6,347 bases of DNA from assembly GCA_964489835.1 (NCBI GenBank), contig CAZBBC010000210.1, positions 1 to 6,347 on the forward strand, written 5' to 3'. Positions within the stretch are counted from its first letter, which is position 1; each line of letters starts with the position of its first letter. The stretch comes from CAZBBC01 sp964489835 (lineage in GTDB: Bacteria > Calditrichota > Calditrichia > JAJRVZ01). A program made the translations under genes and the position numbers. Below the pieces are notes generated by a model. It did not search any database. It was not told the DNA's origin and saw nothing but the letters and a program-made list of their open reading frames with translations. Positions 1-6,339 of this stretch are shown piece by piece.

Positions 1-4
1 TAGT

Positions 5-18
5 AAAATCCGGATTTT
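5..18. promoter_or_regulatory. Perfect 14-bp palindrome upstream of the sensor gene
   Basis: AAAATCC is followed directly by GGATTTT, a perfect inverted repeat with no spacer, lying about 58 bp upstream of the start codon of the first gene. It could be an operator half of the promoter region, or the remains of a terminator from a gene to the left, since it ends in four T residues. The stem is short and AT-rich, so a terminator is weak. No regulator can be named. Confidence 0.3.
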
Positions 19-27
19 CTGTTCGGG

Positions 28-40
28 CTCAATTATTGAG
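28..40. promoter_or_regulatory. 13-bp inverted repeat (6-bp arms, 1-nt centre) upstream of the sensor gene
   Basis: CTCAAT and ATTGAG form perfect 6-bp arms around a single T. It is the second palindrome in the 75-bp leader and sits between the first palindrome and the ribosome binding site. A compact odd-centred dyad of this kind could be a protein-binding site, but there is no matching copy elsewhere in the window to support it. No convincing -35/-10 pair was found in the leader, so the promoter position remains open. Confidence 0.3.
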
Positions 41-63
41 TTCTGCGAAAATTGTTAATCCGC

Positions 64-70
64 GGAGGAG
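64..70 (+). promoter_or_regulatory. Strong Shine-Dalgarno for the sensor gene
   Basis: GGAGGAG ends 5 nt before the ATG at 76. This decides the start: an in-frame TTG at 52 lies upstream of this site, has no comparable purine run, and would make the ribosome binding site part of the coding sequence. The protein from 76 begins with a short polar stretch directly before a transmembrane helix, as expected for this family. Confidence 0.75.
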
Positions 71-75
71 TGATA

Positions 76-1710
76 ATGATCAACCTTAATGATCTTACGA
101 TCAGAAAAAAAATGATTGGTATTATTTTACTGACATCCGTGGTAATCTTAATCATCGGTTTTATCTTTGTTATATCAAATGAAATCATAACTAAAAAAAA
201 AGAGTTGATTGACGTATCCCTGGTTGAAGCCGGGCTTATCGGTGAATCTTGTGTCGTCTATTTGTCTTTTAACGATAGGGATGGTGCCGATATGATGCTT
301 AAGAATATAAAAAGCATACCAACAATTTTAGCGATTAGGATTTATGATGAAAATAATAAGCTGTTTTCCGAATTTAAAAAACCAGGTGAGGAAATATTCA
401 CCATTGAACTCAAAACAGAAGTTATTAGCGAATTTTCTGAAGATCACCTGCATATATTTCATCGTATTCTTTATAATAATCGATTTTATGGTACCGTTTT
501 TTTAAAAGTATCGACAGAAATGCTTTCTACAAATATAAACAATTTTCTTATATTGATGCTCGTGCTCATTATTGTTTTGATATTTCTATCATATTTTATT
601 GCCAGCAAACTACAAAATATTATATCCGGACCGATCCTGGATTTAGCGAATGCAACAAAGAAAATATCTAAAGACGCGGACTATTCACTCCGGGTTCATA
701 AACAGGGTAACGATGAAATAGGTCTGCTTTTTGACGGTTTTAATCGTATGCTTGAACAGATCGAGATTCGTGAGGAAGAACGCAATAAAGCAGTGCGGTT
801 GATGAGGGAGAGCGAGGAAAAATACCACATTTCTTTTAAAACTTTATCCGACGCTGCCTTTTTAATTGATCAGGAAACGGGGCGGATAATAGAGATAAAT
901 GATGCCGCTATGCAGATATATGGCTATAGTCGAAAAGAATGGCTTAAAATGAAAAATACTGATTTTTTAGCGGAACCGGAAAATACAGAGAAAGCCACTG
1001 AAGAACTTGCAAATTTTATCCCGGTAGAATTTCATATTAAAAAAGATGGTACCGTATTCCCTGTTGAAATAACAAGAGGTACTTTTATTCATAAGGAGCG
1101 TCAGCTAATATTTACCACAGCCCGCGATATTACCATACGCAACCAGGTAGATGAGGCGCTGTATGAAAGTGAAAAAAGGTTGCAATTATCACTAAAAATA
1201 AATAATTCATCTGTATTCGAAGTAAATTTTGAAACGGAAAAAATTCTTTCTACGGCAGAGGTATATCTGTCTTTAGGATATGAACCAAATGAGATCCCCA
1301 GGACAATGAAAGATATGACTAATCTCATTCACCCGGAAGATTTTTCCCGGGTAATGGAAGCTGTAACAAAGCATATTAAAGGAGAAATACCGGATTATTA
1401 TGCTGAGTTCAGGATGCGCACAAAATCAGGTGAATGGAGATGGATTGAAGAAAAAGGAAAAGTTATAAAGTGGAATGATAAAGGAGAACCAGCAGTACTT
1501 TTAGGCATTTCAAGAGACATCAATAAACACAAACTTGCCGAAGAAGAATTAGATAAATACCATGAACAACTGGAGAAGATGGTTGCTGAACGCACGACGG
1601 AACTGGAAGAGAAAAATCTGAAACTCAGAGAATTTAACAAACTTTTTGTTGGCCGGGAATTCAGAATCAAGGAATTGAAAGATAAAATTAAGGAATTGCA
1701 AAAAAATTAA
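76..1710 (+). CDS. Membrane sensor protein, CHASE8-like/HAMP/PAS/PAS, no output domain
   Basis: This 544-residue signal-sensing protein probably sits in the inner membrane. Transmembrane helices are seen at about residues 12-34 and 157-176. The roughly 120 residues between them resemble the CHASE8 extracytoplasmic sensor family, with a long helix and then a stretch (about 75-100) ending AIRIYDENNKLFSEF. A HAMP linker follows (about 177-232), then PAS 1 (about 247-358, ending in a PAC-like ARDIT), PAS 2 of the PAS_3 kind (about 366-488, with HPEDF, EFRMRTKSGEWRWIE and ISRDINKHK), and a charged coiled coil (about 490-544). There is no HisKA/HATPase, GGDEF, EAL, cyclase or methyl-accepting region, so it cannot phosphorylate anything itself. 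The stop is a clean TAA 67 nt before the kinase gene, which suggests co-transcription. It probably passes a signal to the neighbouring soluble kinase through PAS or coiled-coil contacts; this is inference. The domain reading is solid, while the CHASE8 label is from pattern recognition only. Confidence 0.88.
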   Translation: MINLNDLTIRKKMIGIILLTSVVILIIGFIFVISNEIITKKKELIDVSLVEAGLIGESCVVYLSFNDRDGADMMLKNIKSIPTILAIRIYDENNKLFSEFKKPGEEIFTIELKTEVISEFSEDHLHIFHRILYNNRFYGTVFLKVSTEMLSTNINNFLILMLVLIIVLIFLSYFIASKLQNIISGPILDLANATKKISKDADYSLRVHKQGNDEIGLLFDGFNRMLEQIEIREEERNKAVRLMRESEEKYHISFKTLSDAAFLIDQETGRIIEINDAAMQIYGYSRKEWLKMKNTDFLAEPENTEKATEELANFIPVEFHIKKDGTVFPVEITRGTFIHKERQLIFTTARDITIRNQVDEALYESEKRLQLSLKINNSSVFEVNFETEKILSTAEVYLSLGYEPNEIPRTMKDMTNLIHPEDFSRVMEAVTKHIKGEIPDYYAEFRMRTKSGEWRWIEEKGKVIKWNDKGEPAVLLGISRDINKHKLAEEELDKYHEQLEKMVAERTTELEEKNLKLREFNKLFVGREFRIKELKDKIKELQKN

Positions 1711-1765
1711 CTGTCTGCAGATAGTATCAAATGATCAGACGAGAAAAAAAATTGACCGTATTAAC

Positions 1766-1769
1766 AGGA
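1766..1769 (+). promoter_or_regulatory. Weak Shine-Dalgarno for the kinase gene
   Basis: AGGA lies 8 nt before the ATG at 1778. It is weaker than the site of the first gene. No upstream ATG, GTG or TTG in the same frame competes, and the protein from 1778 begins with the charged amphipathic helix usual at the N-terminus of soluble PAS proteins, so the start is reasonably secure. Confidence 0.5.
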
Positions 1770-1777
1770 TAAAAATC

Positions 1778-4700
1778 ATGGATGCTTTACAAAATAAAAG
1801 CAAAAATGAATTAATTAAAGAAATCAAGTCGCTTAATAAACAGATCCGGGATATTGCAATTATCAAAGAAGAGCGCCAGCAGACAAAGGAAAGATTGCGC
1901 ACCAGTGAAGCCCTCCTCAAAGAAGCCCAGAAAGTAGCCCATATTGGCCATTGGGAACTTGATCCGGCTATCGGAACGCCTGTTTGGTCTGAAGAGATTT
2001 TCCGGATTTTTGGAATTGATCCGGACAAAGGTGAACCATCATTCACCGATCATGAAATCCATACGCATCCGGAAGACTGGCCGATACTAGATGAAGCAAT
2101 CACCAGGGCAAGTACGAATGGTATACCTTTCGACATTGTTTTCAGACTGGTGCGTCCTGATGGCGGGATAAGGTGGATGCATGCCATCGGAACAGCCGTA
2201 AAAGATAAAACCGGGAAAGTAAAAAATCTGTTTGGCACCGCCCAGGATATCACCGCGCACAAGCAGGTGGAAATTGATTTGCGCGAGTCAAAACAGATAA
2301 TCGAAAGGATTATCAATGCGGTCCCCGCAAGGATATTCTGGAAGGATAAGAATCTCGTTTTCTTGGGCTGTAACGAGATATTCGCGCGCGATGCGGGATT
2401 TTCCGATCCGAAGGAAATCATTGGGAAAGATGATTTCCAGATGGGGTGGAGTGATCAGGCAGAGTTGTATCGCCAGGATGACCGACAAGTCATCGAGAAC
2501 GGTATTACCAAACTGCTCATCGAAGAAAAACAGACAACTCCGGAAGGGAATATTATTACGCTTCTTACGAACAAGATACCGCTGCGCAATTCTAAGGGGG
2601 AGATCATCGGCGTACTCGGAACCTATATGGACATCACTGAGCGCAAGCAAATAGAGGAAACACTTCGCGAAAAAAAACTACAACTGGAAATGACGATCAG
2701 GGCATCTAATATCGGTTTATGGGATTGGGATTTGAATTCGAACGTGGTTTATTATTCACCGAAATGGAAACAGCAAATTGGCTATGAAGAATGGGAAATA
2801 TCAAACGACTTTTCCGAATGGAAGAACCGTGTTCATCCTAATGATCTGGAACAGGCAGCCTCAAGAGTTCAAAAATTTATAGAAAATCCTTATCCTGATT
2901 TTGAAAATGAATTTCGATTCCGACATAAAGATGGCACTTATCGTTGGATACTTGCCAAGGCTTCGGTAATAACTGATGAACAAGGAAAACCCATCAGAAT
3001 GCTGGGTTCCCACCTGGACGTCACCGAGCGCAAGCGGACAGAGGAAAAAAGGCGCGAGAGTGAGGATAACCTGCGTCGCGCTGAACAAATCGCCCATATA
3101 GGTTATTGGTCCCGGGACATTATTTCAGGCGAAATCGAATGGTCAGATGAAACCTATCGAATCTTTGGTCTCGATCCACAAGTAAAGAAGCTCAATTTAG
3201 CCACCCTGCCTGACCATATTCATTCCGAAGATCGCCATAAGGTTATCCAGGCAATCCAGAATGCTGTGGCAGGTATTCAACCCTATGATCAGGAATACCG
3301 CATCCAAAGACCCGATGGGACCATTCGATGGGTCCATAGCAAGGGCGAGGTCAGCAAAAACGAGGATGGTCAGCCATCGCGCATGTTTGGAGTGGTGCTC
3401 GACATCACCGAGCGCAAACAAACGGAGGATATATTATGTGAAAGCGAAGAACGCTTCCGAAAGATCTTCGAAGAAAGCCCCCTTGGCATGGTGATAGCGC
3501 GTCCCAACCACTCCAGGTTTCTGCGAACCAACGCGGTGTTCTGCAAAATGCTGGGATACACCCAGGACGAGATTCAGAGCATGACGTTTTTAGATATAAC
3601 TGATCCGGAGGATCACGCCAGGGATGTGAAATCATTCAAGAAACTGTGGGAAGGGCAGATTACGCAATTTAAGAGCGAGAAACGTTACCTGAAGAAGAAT
3701 GGCAAGATACTCTTGGGGGCGCTGACGGTTTCGGTAATCCACAGCGAAGAGGGGAAGCCGCTCTACTATATAGTGATGATCGAGGACATCACTACACGTA
3801 AGCGGATGGAGGAAGTCCTGCGTGAAAGTGAAAAAAAATACCGTAATCTTATTGAAAATATTAATGATGTTTTCTATACTGTTCGTGCCGATGGAGTAAT
3901 TACTTTTGTTAATAGTGCGGTTGAACATGTTCTTGAATATAAACCGGACGAATTGATTGGTAAATATTTTTCTGAATTTATTTGTCCTGAAGATTTGAAT
4001 AGAATATTAGATCTGTTTGGTACATTGAAAGATGGAAGTGTTAATCCAAGTGAGTATAGAATGATTAAGAAGTCCGGAGAAATTTGTTATGTTAGAAGTT
4101 CGAGCAAAGGATTTTATAATAGATCAAAATTCCTTGGAATAACAGGTATTCTAACTGATATTACGTTGCGCATCAAAGCAGAAAATGCAGTAAAAGAGAG
4201 TGAAAAAAAATTTCGAATAATAGCCGAACAAATAGCTGATGTTATATTCATCACTGATTTATCAGGCTTAATTAAGTATATATCACCAGCATCAAATAAA
4301 GTTTTTGGATTTAGCGAAGAAGAAATGACAGGTAGAATCTTTACCGAATTTCTTCACGACTCTGAGATTTCAAAAGCAATGCATGCATTTAATAAAACCC
4401 TGTCAAATGGTTCGCAAACAAAAGATTTGATTTTACAGTTTATAAGAAAAGACGGTTCTCTTTTTTATGGTGAGTTTGATGCTTCAATTATGAGAAAGGG
4501 TGAAGTAACATGCGGAATATTGGGATTAATAAGAGACGTTTCAGAACGTATAATAGCCCAAGAAAAAATTAAAAAATCGCATGAACAATTGCAGCAACTT
4601 TATAAACATCTAGACAATATAATTGAGAAAGAACGTACGTATATTTCAAGGGAAATTCATGATGAACTTGGACAGTCTTTGACAGTATTAAAATTTGATT

Positions 4701-5224
4701 TGGAAGCGCTTCTTGATAATACTGATGACAAATCTTTGATCCTTCGAAAAACAAATGACATGTTGGAACTGGTAAGCAACACTATCCAGGATGTACAGCG
4801 GCTATCTTCCCATCTGCGCCCGGCCATGCTTGATGATTTAGGTTTATCTTCCACCATTGATTGGTATTGCAATGATTTTGAAAAGAGAACCGGTATAAAT
4901 TGTACTTTAGATATAGAAGATATAGTATATTCGGACCCGCAGGGAAATCTTGCTTTGTTCCGCATTTTACAAGAAGCTCTGACAAATATTATCAGACATG
5001 CAAAAGCATCGAAGGTAAATGTCATGCTCTGCAGTAATAACGATGAAATTAATCTGGAAGTGAAAGATGACGGTATAGGGATATCAAAGGAAAAAATTAA
5101 TGATATTACTTCACTCGGATTGATCGGTATACGTGAAAGAATCAAACAATTTAACGGCCATTTCGAAGTAATCTCGGAAATTAATAAAGGAACATGTCTG
5201 AGTGTCGGAATGCCGATTAATTAA
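1778..5224 (+). CDS. Soluble multi-PAS sensor histidine kinase, NarL type (HisKA_3)
   Basis: This 1148-residue kinase has no transmembrane segment or signal peptide, so it should be cytoplasmic. After a coiled-coil start (1-45), seven PAS units follow: about 45-165, 172-292, 298-420, 428-549, 556-678, 684-802 and 808-925. Most end in a PAC-type D-[IV]-T-x-R-K motif; the first, sixth and seventh are degenerate. PAS 1, 3 and 4 are of the PAS_3 kind (HPED/HPND, RxxDGxxRW). PAS 2 is the conserved type with FWKDKNLVFLGCN and GKDDFQMGW. A helix (926-955) leads to the HisKA_3 dimerisation domain with phosphoacceptor His961 in REIHDELGQSL. The HATPase_c domain (about 1055-1148) has an N box (Glu1066, Asn1070), a G1 box DDGIGI at 1097-1102, GLIGIRER at 1114-1121 and a terminal GTCLSVGMP. 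All catalytic elements look intact. It lies 9 nt before the response regulator gene, its obvious partner. Ligands are unknown, and no haem or flavin site can be assigned. G+C content changes sharply between PAS segments. Confidence 0.93.
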   Translation: MDALQNKSKNELIKEIKSLNKQIRDIAIIKEERQQTKERLRTSEALLKEAQKVAHIGHWELDPAIGTPVWSEEIFRIFGIDPDKGEPSFTDHEIHTHPEDWPILDEAITRASTNGIPFDIVFRLVRPDGGIRWMHAIGTAVKDKTGKVKNLFGTAQDITAHKQVEIDLRESKQIIERIINAVPARIFWKDKNLVFLGCNEIFARDAGFSDPKEIIGKDDFQMGWSDQAELYRQDDRQVIENGITKLLIEEKQTTPEGNIITLLTNKIPLRNSKGEIIGVLGTYMDITERKQIEETLREKKLQLEMTIRASNIGLWDWDLNSNVVYYSPKWKQQIGYEEWEISNDFSEWKNRVHPNDLEQAASRVQKFIENPYPDFENEFRFRHKDGTYRWILAKASVITDEQGKPIRMLGSHLDVTERKRTEEKRRESEDNLRRAEQIAHIGYWSRDIISGEIEWSDETYRIFGLDPQVKKLNLATLPDHIHSEDRHKVIQAIQNAVAGIQPYDQEYRIQRPDGTIRWVHSKGEVSKNEDGQPSRMFGVVLDITERKQTEDILCESEERFRKIFEESPLGMVIARPNHSRFLRTNAVFCKMLGYTQDEIQSMTFLDITDPEDHARDVKSFKKLWEGQITQFKSEKRYLKKNGKILLGALTVSVIHSEEGKPLYYIVMIEDITTRKRMEEVLRESEKKYRNLIENINDVFYTVRADGVITFVNSAVEHVLEYKPDELIGKYFSEFICPEDLNRILDLFGTLKDGSVNPSEYRMIKKSGEICYVRSSSKGFYNRSKFLGITGILTDITLRIKAENAVKESEKKFRIIAEQIADVIFITDLSGLIKYISPASNKVFGFSEEEMTGRIFTEFLHDSEISKAMHAFNKTLSNGSQTKDLILQFIRKDGSLFYGEFDASIMRKGEVTCGILGLIRDVSERIIAQEKIKKSHEQLQQLYKHLDNIIEKERTYISREIHDELGQSLTVLKFDLEALLDNTDDKSLILRKTNDMLELVSNTIQDVQRLSSHLRPAMLDDLGLSSTIDWYCNDFEKRTGINCTLDIEDIVYSDPQGNLALFRILQEALTNIIRHAKASKVNVMLCSNNDEINLEVKDDGIGISKEKINDITSLGLIGIRERIKQFNGHFEVISEINKGTCLSVGMPIN
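2246..3805 (+). repeat. Repeated PAC-end linker motif inside the kinase gene
   Basis: A roughly 21-bp segment encoding the end of each PAS/PAC unit and the start of the next linker recurs at 2246, 2630, 3017, 3401 and 3785. The typical form is GACATCACCGAGCGCAAGC, coding for DITERKQ. The copies at 2630, 3017 and 3401 differ at only a few bases, while those at 2246 and 3785 are more diverged. Equivalents at 4157 and 4535 are too diverged to align well as DNA. Spacing is about 384-387 bp, one PAS unit. The repeats are coding and under protein-level constraint, but they also provide short DNA homology for domain gain, loss or swapping. Confidence 0.6.
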
Positions 5225-5225
5225 T

Positions 5226-5229
5226 AAGG
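5226..5229 (+). promoter_or_regulatory. Shine-Dalgarno for the response regulator gene
   Basis: AAGG directly follows the TAA stop of the kinase gene. It leaves 4 nt to the ATG at 5234 and 7 nt to the adjacent in-frame ATG at 5237. The second spacing is the more usual one, so translation may start at 5237. The difference is one methionine and does not affect any domain. Confidence 0.5.
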
Positions 5230-5233
5230 TTTT

Positions 5234-5866
5234 ATGATGAAAATATTAATCGCGGATGATCACGCCGTTGTGCGTGAGGGGCTTAAACAAATTGTTAACA
5301 GAATGAATGAAGTATCCACAATTGATGAAGCAAGAGACGGACATGAAGCTCTGGCTAAAATTGAAAAAAATAACCATGACCTGGTAATACTCGATATATC
5401 GATGCCGGGTTTGAGCGGTCTTGATATTCTCAAGATGATGAAGGACAGACATGAAAAAGCACATATTTTAATGCTGAGTGTACATCCTCAAACGCAGTAT
5501 GCTATACGCGCCTTAAGATTAGGCGCATCCGGTTATTTATGTAAAGATAGTGTATATGAAGAACTTGAATCTGCGATTAAAAAAATCGCTGCAGGGGGTA
5601 AATTTGTTTCCTCTGCTTTGGCGGAAAAAGTTATCTTCGATAAACCGGATGATCTCACTAAATTACCGCACGAGAAACTCTCTGAACGTGAATTCCAGAT
5701 AATGTGTATGCTTGCTCAGGGAAAACCGGTTAAAGAAATTGCCGGTGAACTTTTTCTAAGTGATAAAACAGTAAGCACATACAGGGCCCGTCTTCTTGAA
5801 AAAATGGGAATGGATAGAAATGCCGACCTGACGCACTATGCCATCAATAATGATTTGATTGAGTAA
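5234..5866 (+). CDS. NarL/FixJ-family response regulator (REC + LuxR-type HTH)
   Basis: This 210-residue cytoplasmic transcription factor is the expected phosphate acceptor from the kinase encoded just upstream. The receiver domain (about 2-120) has the acidic pair Asp8/Asp9 (IADDH), phosphoacceptor Asp54 in VILDISMPGLSG, a switch Ser82 in MLSVHP, and the conserved Lys104 in GYLCKDS. A linker (about 121-145) leads to a LuxR/GerE helix-turn-helix (about 146-208) with LSEREFQIMCMLAQGK, KEIAGELFLSDKTVSTYRARLLEKMG and a terminal NADLTHYAI. Length and all key residues are normal for the family, so it should be functional. The 9-nt gap to the kinase gene supports translational coupling and a cognate pair. 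Target genes cannot be read from this window. The start is given at the first of two consecutive ATG codons; the second, at 5237, has better ribosome-binding-site spacing. Confidence 0.95.
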   Translation: MMKILIADDHAVVREGLKQIVNRMNEVSTIDEARDGHEALAKIEKNNHDLVILDISMPGLSGLDILKMMKDRHEKAHILMLSVHPQTQYAIRALRLGASGYLCKDSVYEELESAIKKIAAGGKFVSSALAEKVIFDKPDDLTKLPHEKLSEREFQIMCMLAQGKPVKEIAGELFLSDKTVSTYRARLLEKMGMDRNADLTHYAINNDLIE

Positions 5867-5870
5867 TTAG

Positions 5871-5975
5871 GCAGTAGGGAATAGGCAATAGGCAGTAGGG
5901 AGTAGGGAATAGGCAATAGGCAGTAGGGAGTAGGGAATAGGCAATAGGGAATAGGCAATAGGGAATAGGGAATAT
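5871..5975. repeat. Tandem heptamer array, 15 units of G[GC]A[AG]TAG
   Basis: Fourteen perfect units and one degenerate last unit (ggaatat) fill the whole gap between the response regulator stop and the four-helix-bundle start. Calling gcagtag A, ggagtag B, ggaatag C and gcaatag D, the order is A C D A B C D A B C D C D C plus the degenerate unit. The 28-bp block A-B-C-D occurs twice in succession without error (5892-5919 and 5920-5947), so the array has grown by block duplication as well as by single units. No inverted repeat is present, so it should not form a terminator hairpin. A TAG falls in every forward frame. The same heptamers resume at the end of the next gene. Confidence 0.95.
5967..5970 (+). 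promoter_or_regulatory. Likely Shine-Dalgarno supplied by the heptamer array
   Basis: AGGG at the junction of the last two repeat units lies 6 nt before the GTG at 5977, good spacing for ribosome binding. Because every unit junction contains TAGGG or TAGGC, the array offers many such sites, but only this one is correctly placed. The repeat therefore seems to act as the translation signal of the downstream gene. Confidence 0.45.
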
Positions 5976-5976
5976 T

Positions 5977-6339
5977 GTGATAGAAAGTTATAAAGATTTA
6001 ATTGTATGGCAAAAAAGTATGGATTTGGTTGAGTTAATCTATCAGATTACTGATAAACTGCCATCGAAAGAACAATTTGGATTAATATCCCAAATGAGAA
6101 GATCGGCAGTTTCTATTCCTTCTAATATTGCAGAAGGATACGGAAGACAATCAGGCGGCAGTTATATACAATTTCTTTCTATTGCAAGAGGATCACTCCT
6201 GGAATTAGAAACACAAATTGAACTGTGTATCAGATTAAAATTCATCCAGAAAACTGATTTTGAAATTTTATTAAATGATATTGTTGAAATTAGTAAAATG
6301 CTATCATCATTGATTAGAAAAATAGGGAATAGGCAATAG
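5977..6339 (+). CDS. Four-helix-bundle protein (S23/IVP-like, PF05635/TIGR02436 type)
   Basis: This 120-residue protein belongs to the family first known from proteins encoded in 23S rRNA intervening sequences; the DGR accessory protein Avd has the same fold. The family signature is clear: an opening YKDLIVWQKSMDLV (5-18), then LPSKEQFGLISQMRRSAVSIPSNIAEGYGR as the core (about 28-57), then FLSIARGSLLELETQIEL (66-83), all helical. The length is normal for the family. Known members form oligomeric helical bundles with a basic surface suited to nucleic acid binding, but the cellular role of stand-alone copies is unknown. The start is a GTG directly after the repeat array, because no in-frame ATG precedes the conserved N-terminus. 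The last residues GNRQ and the TAG stop are encoded by repeat units, so the C-terminus is set by the array. It is 110 bp from the response regulator and probably functionally unrelated to it. Confidence 0.9.
   Translation: MIESYKDLIVWQKSMDLVELIYQITDKLPSKEQFGLISQMRRSAVSIPSNIAEGYGRQSGGSYIQFLSIARGSLLELETQIELCIRLKFIQKTDFEILLNDIVEISKMLSSLIRKIGNRQ

Noticed and set aside
36..60. Possible sigma-70 type promoter (TTGAGT at 36-41 with an AT-rich -10)
   Set aside because: No acceptable -10 hexamer is found at the right spacing, so no promoter is called.
1711..1750. Possible hairpin between the sensor and kinase genes (GTCTG at 1713-1717 with CAGAC at 1736-1740, plus a near-palindrome at 1711-1724)
   Set aside because: The stem is short with an 18-nt loop and is followed by A residues, not T residues, on the + strand, so it does not fit a rho-independent terminator. 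No conserved riboswitch features are seen.
1731..1772. A 13-codon ORF (MIRREKKLTVLTG) ending over the ribosome binding site of the kinase gene
   Set aside because: It has no Shine-Dalgarno, no codon run typical of an attenuator peptide, and a length expected by chance.
2050..2650. Reverse-strand ORFs of about 120 codons opposite the kinase gene, and others at 4657-5145 and 1398-1670
   Set aside because: They lie opposite clearly conserved PAS and kinase coding sequence, show no recognisable domain or ribosome binding site, and are shadows of the + strand gene.
2316..2654. Forward 112-codon ORF in another frame inside the kinase gene
   Set aside because: Its translation has no recognisable family and it overlaps the highly conserved PAS 2 coding frame. 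It arises from the GC-richer composition of this part.
5871..5975. CRISPR array
   Set aside because: The units are contiguous heptamers without unique spacers and there are no cas genes.
5977..6339. Diversity-generating retroelement accessory protein (Avd)
   Set aside because: The fold is shared, but no reverse transcriptase, template repeat or adenine-variable repeat pair is present in the window. The heptamer array is not a template/variable repeat pair.
5977..6339. 23S rRNA intervening-sequence protein within an rRNA gene
   Set aside because: No rRNA sequence is recognisable on either side. The flanks are a response regulator gene and the heptamer array.
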